Assembly (NCBI GenBank): GCA_052145775.1
Contig: JBKQNY010000215.1
Span: 1 to 7,606, forward strand
Reading direction: 5' to 3'
Length of the DNA stretch: 7,606 nucleotides
Origin: CAVYPR01 sp052145775
GTDB lineage: Bacteria > Actinomycetota > Acidimicrobiia > Acidimicrobiales > RAAP-2
This document shows, one piece after another, positions 1 through 5,428 of this stretch. The translations under genes and the position numbers were made by a program. A model generated the notes under the pieces. It saw nothing but the letters and a program-made list of their open reading frames with translations, had not been told where the DNA came from and ran no database searches. Every line of letters begins with the position of its first letter. Within the stretch, counting starts at the first letter, position 1.

Positions 1-1008
1 CTCCTTCCGGCGGCCTCGCTGTCCAACGTCGGCATCTACGGCACCGGCCAGTCCTACGAGCTCCTCCTCCTGCGGATGCGGGCCGACCCGCTGCCCGAGG
101 CTCGCCACTACGCCGAGTTGGTGCTGACCGAGCTGCGCAAGGTGATCCCCTCGTTCCTCCAGCGGGTCGACCGGGCCGAGCGGGGAGGGGAGTGGTCGGC
201 CTACCTGGCGACTTCCCGGGACGAGACGGCCCGGGTGGTCGAGCGGCTCTGGCCCGACGGGGGGCAGGTCGCCCCCGAGGAGCCGGCCGAAGTGACGCTG
301 CTCGACTTCGACCCCGAGGGCGAGGACAAGGTCCTGGCGGCGGCCTGCTTCGCCCACGCGACGGTCTCCGACGCCGAGGCGCTGCGCCGGGTGCGGGCCC
401 TCGGGGCCGAGGACCGCCGGGTTCTTCTCGCCGCCTACGTAGGTGAGCGGCGCAACCGCCGACACCGGCCGGGACGGGCCTTCGAGCGGACCGACTACCG
501 GTTCGAGGTGGTGTCGGACTACGGGGCCTTCCGGGACCTCCAGCGGCACCGGATGCTGACCGTCGAGTGGCAGCCGCTGTCGACGGCACTCGGCTACGAC
601 GTCCCCGAACTGGTGGCCGAGGCGGGACTGGCCGGCCCCTACACCGAGTCGATGGAGCGATCGGCCGAGCTGCACGCGCTCCTGGCGGCCGACTTCCCGG
701 CCCAGGCGCCCTACGCGGTGGCCCTGGCCTTTCGCATCCGCTACGTGCTGCAGATGAACGCCCGCGAGGCGATGCACGTCGTCGAGCTGCGCTCGGGGCC
801 CCAGGGCCACACCACCTACCGCCGGGTGGCCCAGGAGATGCACCGGGCCATCGACGAGGTGGCCGGCCACCACGCCATCGCCGCCGCCATGTCCCACGTC
901 GATTTCGAGGAGAGCGAGCTGGAGCGGCTCGACGCCGAGCGCCGCGCCGAGGTCCGGCGGACCGACCGACGACGGAAAGACGCGACGGAGAAATCTGTAA
1001 CTCCGTGA
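1..1008 (+). CDS. ThyX-like FAD-dependent thymidylate synthase family protein, two-domain form, 5' truncated by window edge
   Basis: The frame is open from base 1 to the TGA at 1006-1008, so the gene starts upstream and 335 codons are visible; the ATG at 76 is probably internal. ThyX makes dTMP from dUMP using methylene-tetrahydrofolate, NADPH and FAD. Two ThyX-like pieces are visible. Codons 1 to about 55 (ending in VIPSFLQRV) look like the C-terminal helices of a first domain. After a linker, a second domain carries an RHR motif (bases 544-552) and a downstream NAREAMHVVELRS segment (from base 757), which matches the ThyX C-terminal substrate-binding helix. The RHR motif is degenerate: canonical RHRxxSxNExS is replaced by RHRMLTVEWQP, so the conserved Ser and Asn-Glu are missing. 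The second domain is therefore probably structural or altered in function. The C-terminal tail is Arg/Glu-rich. The family call is solid; true thymidylate synthase activity is uncertain. Confidence 0.8.
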   Translation, partial: LLPAASLSNVGIYGTGQSYELLLLRMRADPLPEARHYAELVLTELRKVIPSFLQRVDRAERGGEWSAYLATSRDETARVVERLWPDGGQVAPEEPAEVTLLDFDPEGEDKVLAAACFAHATVSDAEALRRVRALGAEDRRVLLAAYVGERRNRRHRPGRAFERTDYRFEVVSDYGAFRDLQRHRMLTVEWQPLSTALGYDVPELVAEAGLAGPYTESMERSAELHALLAADFPAQAPYAVALAFRIRYVLQMNAREAMHVVELRSGPQGHTTYRRVAQEMHRAIDEVAGHHAIAAAMSHVDFEESELERLDAERRAEVRRTDRRRKDATEKSVTP

Positions 1009-1054
1009 CCAGGGATGATGAAGGAAATTCCAGGTCAGAAGCGGTGTGCGTGCC

Positions 1055-1084
1055 TTGAGCGGGTCGCAGCGGCCTGCGTAGGGT
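1055..1084 (+). promoter_or_regulatory. Probable sigma-70/SigA-type promoter for the structured RNA region
   Basis: TTGAGC (1055-1060) and TAGGGT (1079-1084) are separated by 18 nt and fit the actinobacterial TTGAnn / TAnnnT pattern. The predicted transcription start, about 1091-1093, falls one to three bases before the first predicted helix. This suggests a transcript whose structure begins at its 5' end. The site lies 47 bp after the ThyX-like stop codon. Confidence 0.5.
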
Positions 1085-1091
1085 ACGGCCC

Positions 1092-1290
1092 AGTCCCAGA
1101 CGCCCCGTGGGAGTGACGCCGGAAACGGTAGCCACCTGCCGACGGGGGGGATGCTGTGAGAGGCGGTGGGAGGCCCGAGGGGTTGAGTAGAGAACTTCCC
1201 GCCCGCGAGGACCAGACCTTGCGAGTGGCGAGATGGCCCCAAAGACCCCCGGGCCCAACCGCCTGTCACCCCGCCGGGTGCCCCGGCAGC
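1092..1290 (+). ncRNA. Candidate structured RNA (independent ncRNA or long 5' leader), no known family recognised
   Basis: This stretch has no convincing coding frame but many mutually compatible helices. H1: TCCCA 1094-1098 with TGGGA 1108-1112. H2: GCCG 1118-1121 with CGGT 1126-1129, closing a GAAA tetraloop. H3: CCACC-GCC 1132-1140 (T1137 bulged) with GGCGGTGG 1162-1169. H4: GGCCCG-GGGG 1172-1182 (A1178 bulged) with 1246-1255, ten pairs. H5, inside H4: 1200-1210 with 1217-1230, eleven pairs with a 3-nt bulge and a six-base loop. H6: GCCGGG 1273-1278 with CCCGGC 1282-1287. The H1 loop CCCCG (1103-1107) is complementary to CGGGG (1143-1147) in the H3 loop, a possible pseudoknot. A promoter at 1055-1084 would start the transcript at the base of H1. 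Hallmarks of RNase P RNA, tmRNA, SRP RNA and cobalamin riboswitches were not found. High GC makes chance helices likely, so structure alone is not proof. It may instead act as a leader of the DUF4193 operon. Confidence 0.4.
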
Positions 1291-1304
1291 CCCCCGAAGA
1301 GCGA

Positions 1305-1332
1305 TTGCCCGGTGGGTGGAAACGTCTATGCT
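1305..1332 (+). promoter_or_regulatory. Probable promoter of the DUF4193 operon
   Basis: TTGCCC (1305-1310), a 16-nt spacer and TATGCT (1327-1332) resemble a SigA-type promoter; TATGCT fits TAnnnT. Transcription would start near 1339, leaving a leader of about 25 nt with a GGGAAGG ribosome-binding site before the ATG at 1364. The operon can thus be expressed without the upstream structured region. Confidence 0.5.
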
Positions 1333-1363
1333 CCCGCGGCAGTTCACCACTGGGAAGGCAGCC

Positions 1364-1837
1364 ATGGCAGACGATCTCGACGAAGTTGCGGTCCCCGACG
1401 ACCTCGACGACGACGCCCTTGACATCGACGTGGTCGAGGCCGACGACCTCGACGAGGACGCCCTCGAGGTGGACCTGGAGGACGATCTCGACGCCGACGC
1501 CGACACCGACGAAGAGCTCGAGGGCGCCGAGGTCCTCGACACCGAGATCGTCGTCGCCTCCCCCGAGCGGGTGGCCGAGGAGACCGAGGAGGAGGAGGAG
1601 GAGGAGCCCGACGACGAGGACGTCGAGGCCAGCCTGGACGTGATCCTGAAGGAGCGGCTCGTCGTCGAGGACGAGCCCGAGGACGACGAGGTGGCCGACG
1701 TCGAGGACCGCACGGAGCTCACCGAGCGCGTCCTGCCCAAGCAGCCCGACGAGTTCGTCTGCCGGTCCTGCTTCCTCGTGAAGCACCCCAGTCAGCTGGC
1801 GGACAAGAAGAAGATGCTGTGCAGGGACTGTGTCTGA
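1364..1837 (+). CDS. DUF4193 family acidic zinc-ribbon protein
   Basis: This 157-residue protein has two clear parts. Residues 1 to about 115 are extremely acidic and low in complexity, with a repeated DDLDxDAL unit (near residues 12-20 and 27-34) and a run of glutamates near 73-81. The C-terminal 40 residues carry CRSC (133-136) and CRDC (153-156), a four-cysteine zinc ribbon preceded by LPKQPDEFVC. That arrangement is the signature of DUF4193, a small actinobacterial family of unknown function. Members are usually about 100 residues, so the acidic region is expanded here. The ATG at 1364 was chosen over an in-frame ATG at 1316 because GGGAAGG (1352-1358) sits 5 nt upstream of it and because the predicted -10 box (1327-1332) lies downstream of 1316. 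It is the first gene of a three-gene operon and overlaps the next by 8 nt. The acidic tail could act as a polyanion mimic or protein-binding arm; this is inference. Confidence 0.85.
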   Translation: MADDLDEVAVPDDLDDDALDIDVVEADDLDEDALEVDLEDDLDADADTDEELEGAEVLDTEIVVASPERVAEETEEEEEEEPDDEDVEASLDVILKERLVVEDEPEDDEVADVEDRTELTERVLPKQPDEFVCRSCFLVKHPSQLADKKKMLCRDCV

Positions 1838-2375
1838 CGACCTGACAGAGCGCGACGACGAGGAGCCGGGGGAGGAGCACTCCCTCGCAGAGTGGGCGCT
1901 CGAGACGTTCGTCTACGCACCGACCGGTCTCGTCCTGACCGCCTTCGAGGACATGCCCGAGCTGGTGGCCAAGGGCCGGGCCCGGATCGAGCTCCAGCTC
2001 CGCAACGCCCACTTCCTCGGCCGCTTCGTCGTCGACCACGGCCGCCGCGACCTCGACCGACGGCTGGGGCGGACGGAGTCGGAATCCGAGCCCGCGGCGG
2101 CGCCCGACGAGCCCTACGTGCCACCGGCGAGCGAGGTGTCGCCGGTGGGGCCGCGGGCCGTCCCCCCCCTCGGAGGCTTCGCCCCGGCGCCCGCCGACCT
2201 GGCCATCCCCGACTACGACACGCTGTCGGCCTCCCAGGTGGTGCGGCGGCTCGACGGTCTCGGCCACAAGGAGCTCGAGGCCGTCTACCGCCACGAGGCG
2301 GCCACCCGGGGGCGGCGGACGATCATCTACCGGGCCCAGCAGCTCCTCGGCTCGGAGGAACCTCCGGGGCGCTGA
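1830..2375 (+). CDS. Hypothetical helical protein with SAP-like C-terminal motif
   Basis: This 181-residue protein starts with a GTG inside the end of the DUF4193 gene, an 8-nt overlap that implies translational coupling; AGGGA lies just upstream. An acidic N-terminus is followed by a predicted helical segment (about 18-80) containing FVYAPTGLVLTAFEDMPELV and a charged amphipathic helix. A Pro/Ala-rich linker (about 85-122) follows. The C-terminal segment (about 124-175) reads LAIPDYDTLSASQVVRRL and continues into two short helices. The pattern 'IPxYDxLSxxQVVxRLxGLxxxELxAVxxxE' recurs, as I recall, at the ends of several actinobacterial proteins, including ones annotated as lipid-droplet-associated. 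It resembles a SAP/Rho-N type helix-loop-helix. No signal peptide or transmembrane span is evident. No enzymatic function can be assigned. Conservation with the DUF4193 gene would support a shared role. Confidence 0.75.
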   Translation: MSDDLTERDDEEPGEEHSLAEWALETFVYAPTGLVLTAFEDMPELVAKGRARIELQLRNAHFLGRFVVDHGRRDLDRRLGRTESESEPAAAPDEPYVPPASEVSPVGPRAVPPLGGFAPAPADLAIPDYDTLSASQVVRRLDGLGHKELEAVYRHEAATRGRRTIIYRAQQLLGSEEPPGR

Positions 2376-2378
2376 GGG

Positions 2379-2834
2379 GTGGTCGTCGTGCGCCGGGCGG
2401 GCCCGGGGGACCTGGCGCGCTGCGCCGAGTTGCTGGCCGAGGCGGCCGAGGAGGCCAACAACTCGCGGGGCGGGGAGCTGGCCGAGGGGCTGAGCGAGCG
2501 GCGGACCACGGTCGAGGAGTGGGCCGAGGGCGGGATCCTGCTGGTGGGGGAGTTCGAGGGGACGACCGTGGGGCTAGGGGCCGGCCTCGTGGCTGAGGCG
2601 GTCCTGGGCGACGGGCGGCGGCTGGGCCGGATCGAGTGCTGCTTCGTCGAGACGGACGCCCGTGAGGTCGGGGTGGGGGAGGCCCTGGTTGAGGAGCTCC
2701 TGGCGTGGTTCACCGCACAGGGCTGCACCGACGTTGACGCGCTGGCGCTCCCGGGGGACCGCCGCACCAAGCAGCTCTACGAGCACTCCGGCTTCAAGGC
2801 GCGCCTGCTCACCCTCCACCGACCGCTGGGGTGA
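2379..2834 (+). CDS. GNAT family N-acetyltransferase
   Basis: This 151-residue protein has the GNAT fold that moves an acyl group from acyl-CoA to an amine. A first strand VVVRRAGPGDL opens the domain. Motif A lies at about 86-110, with REVGVGEAL as the pyrophosphate-binding loop (the R/QxxGxG/A pattern, residues 95-100). Motif B is YEHSGF at 134-139. The length is normal for a single-domain GNAT. It follows the upstream stop by 3 bp and is the last gene of the operon. The start is uncertain. GTG 2379 keeps a full first strand but has GAGGG directly abutting it, while GTG 2388 would have better Shine-Dalgarno spacing. The 3' end overlaps the convergent gene by 26 bp. The substrate cannot be deduced. 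Confidence 0.85.
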   Translation: MVVVRRAGPGDLARCAELLAEAAEEANNSRGGELAEGLSERRTTVEEWAEGGILLVGEFEGTTVGLGAGLVAEAVLGDGRRLGRIECCFVETDAREVGVGEALVEELLAWFTAQGCTDVDALALPGDRRTKQLYEHSGFKARLLTLHRPLG

Positions 2835-4161
2835 GGCGGTAGGCGGTCCGGCGCGGCGGGGGAGGCGGGATCCGCAGCCCCAGCAGCTTGGCCAGCTCGG
2901 GCACCAGACCGGCGGCGTGGCGGGCCGCTTCCTGGGCCTCGGGCACGGCCGGGATGCCCGCCGGGCGCACCGTGCGCCGGACGGGGCACTCGATGACGGC
3001 CTCGAGCAGCGTCATCCACTCCGCCGGGTCGAGCTCGGCGGTCATGGCCGCGCCGGCGCTCTCGGCGAGCTTGACGGCCAATTCGGCGGGGAGCCGGGTC
3101 CCGGGGTCGGGGGGACGGCTGGCGGTGTGCAGCGCCTCGAGGACCCGGCCGCTCTCGATCGCCGCGGTCACCCGTGACGTCCAGCCCTCGCGTAGCGCCG
3201 TGACTCGCTGGTCGAGCGAGTCGCGCAGCGCCCTGGCCATCTCCTTGCCTTCGTCGTCGAGGGTCACCGTCCTTGAGGCGGCGACGACGGCCCGCAGCTC
3301 GCGTAGGCGAAGCTCCTTGCCCTGGGCCTGGGCGGACATGGCCCGGTCCTTCCACGTGGCCAGGTTGACGGCTGGCAGCAGCTCCTCGGCGATGGCGAGG
3401 ATGCGATCGGCGTTGGTCGAACCGGCCCCCGCGGTCTTCTGCCCGTCGGCGATGGCCTGGCGGACGGCGGGGATCCCGCCGCGCAGCAGCTGCTCGGCCA
3501 CCGGCAGCTGCTCTGGGCCGAGCGTGGCCAGGAGGGCGTTGCGGTGGGCGGTGGAGACCGTCGGCCGGCGCTCGCGCTCGCGGCGCGGCGGAGGGCCGTC
3601 GCCGCCCCGACCGGGCTCGGCGTCCCGGCGGGCGCCCTCCCTCACCGAGGGCTCGCGGTCGGAGTGGCGAGACGAGCCGGTCCGCTCCCGTCGGCGCTCA
3701 CCGGACTCCGCCGGCCGCGGCCTGCGCCCCGGTCCCGACTTGGGTCCCTCGGACCGCCCAGACCCCTCGGACCTCCCGGGTCCCTCGCGGCGCGGGCCGT
3801 CCCGGCGGGCCCCTTCCCGGCGGGGCGCCCGGTCACGCCCGGGGCCGTCCTCGCGGTCATGCCGCCGGCGAGAACCCGGGGCGAGGGTGACCGAGATGTT
3901 GGGGGCCGGACGGGGCGCGCCCAGCACCTCGATGCGGTTGTCGGCCCGTACGTCCTCCTTGGGCGCGATGACCTCGAGGCTCACGATCTCGAGCCCCTCC
4001 ATCCCCGACTCGACCTCGGCCCGCAGGACGTCCCCGACGGCGGCCGGGTTCGGCACCAATTCCGAGGGCAGGGTGCCCTTGGGGAGCTTGGCCCCGGCCG
4101 CGCGCCAGGTCCAGGCGCCCTCGGTCTGGCTGGTGAGCTCGATCTCGATACGGCGAGGCAT
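2809..4161 (-). CDS. Conserved hypothetical protein with disordered Arg/Gly/Glu-rich linker
   Basis: This 450-residue protein has three parts. Residues 1 to about 95 look like a small beta-rich domain (short alternating strands, 'GDVLRAEVE', 'IEVLGAP') of OB/S1-like appearance; that fold guess is weak. Residues about 97-200 are a low-complexity linker of Arg, Gly, Glu, Ser and Pro with degenerate 'RREGxRR' and 'GRSEG' repeats, typical of disordered nucleic-acid-binding tails. Residues about 203-430 form a helical domain starting near HRNALLATLGPEQLPVAEQLL and continuing through 'AIAEELLPAVNLATWKDRA' and 'PAELAVKLAESAG'. I recall similar proteins annotated only as hypothetical in Acidimicrobiia. 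No Shine-Dalgarno sequence is visible before the ATG. A TAGCGT -10-like box (4171-4176, - strand) would start transcription very near it, so a leaderless message is possible. The long + strand frames opposite this gene are shadows caused by high GC. An RNA- or ribosome-associated role is inference. Confidence 0.75.
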   Translation of the reverse strand: MPRRIEIELTSQTEGAWTWRAAGAKLPKGTLPSELVPNPAAVGDVLRAEVESGMEGLEIVSLEVIAPKEDVRADNRIEVLGAPRPAPNISVTLAPGSRRRHDREDGPGRDRAPRREGARRDGPRREGPGRSEGSGRSEGPKSGPGRRPRPAESGERRRERTGSSRHSDREPSVREGARRDAEPGRGGDGPPPRRERERRPTVSTAHRNALLATLGPEQLPVAEQLLRGGIPAVRQAIADGQKTAGAGSTNADRILAIAEELLPAVNLATWKDRAMSAQAQGKELRLRELRAVVAASRTVTLDDEGKEMARALRDSLDQRVTALREGWTSRVTAAIESGRVLEALHTASRPPDPGTRLPAELAVKLAESAGAAMTAELDPAEWMTLLEAVIECPVRRTVRPAGIPAVPEAQEAARHAAGLVPELAKLLGLRIPPPPPRRTAYRLTPAVGGG

Positions 4162-4382
4162 GCGGCGGCAACGCTACCTGCTCCCGCAGGCGCTTCGCGA
4201 ACAGGGACCGCCGACCGTGGTCGGAACCCGGCACCGTCCCGGGTGGCGACGGCACCGCCGGGCCGGGCCGGGCGCGGGGTACCTCGGATCGTCCCAGCAC
4301 AGGGTGGGGTCGAACCGCGGCGGGCCCGACGTGCACGAGCCCCGGGCGGGCGAAGCGGACCGGGCCACCGAAGCGGGGGAGT

Positions 4383-4415
4383 GCACCGGGTTCCGCAGTG
4401 GTCCGCACCCGGTGC
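4383..4415. repeat. Perfect 9-bp inverted repeat, operator- or hairpin-like
   Basis: GCACCGGGT (4383-4391) and ACCCGGTGC (4407-4415) are perfect inverse complements separated by 15 nt. The spacer contains TCCGC twice. No T-tract follows, so it does not look like an intrinsic terminator. The right arm falls where a -35 element would sit relative to the TAGGTT box at 4428-4433, which fits an operator, although no regulator is known. Confidence 0.5.
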
Positions 4416-4427
4416 CGGCTCGTTCGC

Positions 4428-4433
4428 TAGGTT
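4428..4433 (+). promoter_or_regulatory. Weak candidate -10 box for the small-gene pair
   Basis: TAGGTT fits the TAnnnT pattern and lies 64 bp before the GTG at 4498. No good -35 hexamer is present at the expected distance, where the inverted repeat at 4383-4415 lies instead. It might be an activator-dependent promoter, or no promoter at all. Confidence 0.25.
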
Positions 4434-4497
4434 GTCTCGCCAATTACCTGTGCGGTAGCTCTGGGCCACCGCCAGGAAGGTGAAGGACGACGACACG

Positions 4498-4632
4498 GTG
4501 ACACTCGAGACCATCGGGCGACACGAGCCCCGATCAGCGGCGTCCGCACCGTTGCGCGCGGCACTCGGGGGCACGCCCATCGGGGCGATCCTCGCGTCGG
4601 GGACGGGAGGCACCGGAGCGCTCATCCCATGA
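4498..4632 (+). CDS. Possible small protein (44 aa), coupled to the next gene
   Basis: This short frame starts with GTG and has AAGGA (4483-4487) 10 nt upstream. It stops at the TGA 4630-4632, which overlaps the ATG of the following gene as ATGA. That four-base stop/start overlap is typical of translationally coupled bacterial gene pairs and is the main reason to call it. The product begins VTLETIGRHEPRS and is rich in Ala, Gly and Thr, with a Gly-rich stretch near residues 24-40. There is no transmembrane span or cysteine motif, and I do not recognise it. It could be a leader peptide setting translation of the downstream zinc-ribbon-like protein. A chance frame in high-GC DNA remains possible. 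Confidence 0.4.
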   Translation: MTLETIGRHEPRSAASAPLRAALGGTPIGAILASGTGGTGALIP

Positions 4633-4868
4633 GCCGCCGGCGCCGGGACGACACCCCTCCCGAGGGCGGTTGGGTGGCCGAGGTCTCCCCCGACTCGCCG
4701 TGGGCGTGCGTGCACTGCGGGCGAGGGGTGGTGCACCTGAACAACGGGACGTGGTGGCACCTCGACGGCGAGTGGCAGTGGCTCGGGTGCCGGCAGGAGG
4801 ACCTCGACGCCCGGTCCCGCCCAGCGTGGTGGCAACGGCTCAGATTGCGCAAGGCTGAGCAGCACTGA
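4629..4868 (+). CDS. Small Trp-rich zinc-ribbon-like protein
   Basis: This 79-residue protein starts with an ATG that overlaps the stop of the upstream small frame. It begins with a basic MSRRRR segment. It then has CVHC (residues 27-30), His44 and Cys54 (in WLGC), a spacing that could hold one zinc ion. Eight tryptophans are present, including two WW pairs at 42-43 and 67-68, an unusually high share. The C-terminus is basic (WWQRLRLRK). Small CxxC proteins of this kind often bind nucleic acid or a protein partner, but I recognise no named family. Its codon use matches the surrounding genes, unlike the region after it. A tandem-hairpin structure follows 26 bp downstream. Confidence 0.65.
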   Translation: MSRRRRDDTPPEGGWVAEVSPDSPWACVHCGRGVVHLNNGTWWHLDGEWQWLGCRQEDLDARSRPAWWQRLRLRKAEQH

Positions 4869-5392
4869 GCAGACGCCGGTCGAAGTGGGTTCGGCACGCA
4901 AGTGCGGCTGACCTTCAGCCCGGCCGGCCACGCAGGGGCGCCGTGAGAACCTCGTGCGACGGTGGGGTCCATGAGCGGCCCATCGAGCACCGACGACCTG
5001 CCGCCGGGCGGCGGCCCGGAGGTATCGGCACAGCTCAGGGTGCCACCGACACAGGACTGCGCCGCCCGTGCCGGTCCACTGTCAACACCACCCTCGAGCA
5101 CCCGGTCGCTGGGGGCAGGGGCGCGAAGGCCACTCTGCGGTCAGCCCACGCTCTGCGCAGGGCGTGCCCGCTGGCAAGGGGCTCTCAGCGGGCCGACAGA
5201 AAGGGGTGTGCTGCGAGGCCTTCCGGGACTGTCGCGCCACTTGTCGGACCGTTGCACCGGGGCACGGCACGTTACTGGCGGACGTACTGCTGGACCGAGA
5301 GACTCACGCTCGTCGCAAGGACACTGAAAGCCACCCGTCGAACAGACTAGAGCGGGATGTCGTCGGCGTTGACGAGGAAGAATGGAGGTCTC
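4869..5392. other. Region without recognisable gene, probably decayed or acquired DNA
   Basis: In these 524 bp several overlapping frames are open on both strands, but none shows a recognisable family, consistent codon bias or a good ribosome-binding site. One frame from ATG 4971 begins with a plausible-looking stretch (MSGPSSTDDLPPGG) but soon loses third-position G/C preference. Tandem hairpins occupy 4894-4920. The right end carries CTAG-containing repeats and leads into a truncated ATPase gene. The stretch may be the remains of an integrated element. Confidence 0.45.
4894..4920 (+). terminator. Tandem hairpins after the small-gene pair, possible terminator
   Basis: GCAC-GCAA-GTGC (4894-4905), with a GNRA tetraloop, is followed directly by GGCTGA-CCT-TCAGCC (4906-4920). 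Both stems are perfect. They begin 26 bp after the stop codon at 4868. No T-run follows, as in many actinobacterial terminators, so function as a terminator is plausible but unproven. Confidence 0.35.
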
Positions 5393-5428
5393 GTGCCTAG
5401 AGGCAGCCGAACTCTAGCGAACTCTAGG
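5347..5428. repeat. Cluster of CTAGAG/CTCTAG repeats
   Basis: CTAGAG occurs at 5347-5352 and 5397-5402, and its complement CTCTAG at 5412-5417 and 5422-5427. The last two lie in a perfect tandem duplication of CGAACTCTAG (5408-5417 and 5418-5427). CCTAGAG (5396-5402) and CTCTAGG (5422-5428) also form a perfect 7-bp inverted repeat. CTAG is usually scarce in GC-rich bacterial DNA, so four copies in 82 bp stand out. The cluster straddles the start of the broken ATPase gene and could be an operator or a recombination site. Confidence 0.55.

Larger units (their letters stand above)
4162..4497. other. Intergenic region between divergent genes
   Basis: These 336 bp separate the 450-residue protein gene (- strand) from the small + strand genes. 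I see no tRNA and no convincing coding frame. The stretch contains a perfect inverted repeat (4383-4415), a weak promoter-like TAGGTT at 4428-4433 facing right, and a possible -10 box for the leftward gene at 4171-4176. A run of GGGCC units lies near 4260-4275. Confidence 0.5.

Noticed and set aside
1015..1113. Short + strand frame starting MMKEIPGQKRC
   Set aside because: There is no properly spaced ribosome-binding site, it runs through the promoter and the first RNA hairpin, and it shows no codon bias.
1092..1290. Known RNA classes (RNase P RNA, tmRNA, SRP RNA, cobalamin, c-di-AMP riboswitch, group II intron)
   Set aside because: The conserved cores I can recall (for example GAGGAAAGUCC of RNase P, or the cobalamin box) are missing. 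The region stays as an unassigned candidate; only a covariance-model search would settle it.
1316..1363. Earlier ATG for the DUF4193 gene
   Set aside because: It lies upstream of the predicted -10 box and lacks a Shine-Dalgarno sequence; ATG 1364 has GGGAAGG at good spacing.
4300..4320. GGTTCGACC on the - strand resembling a tRNA T-loop
   Set aside because: The flanking bases do not form a T-stem, and no acceptor, D or anticodon arms were found around it.
2888..4483. 531-codon + strand open frame opposite the 450-residue protein
   Set aside because: The product is Ser/Arg/Pro-rich without domains; it is a GC-driven shadow, and the - strand frame has coherent domain structure.
3981..4931. 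316-codon - strand open frame across the small-gene pair
   Set aside because: It has low-complexity Pro/Arg/Ala composition and overlaps better-supported genes on both strands.
4943..5350. Overlapping + strand frames of 135 and 121 codons
   Set aside because: No recognisable motif, weak start sites and inconsistent third-position bias; treated as non-coding or decayed.
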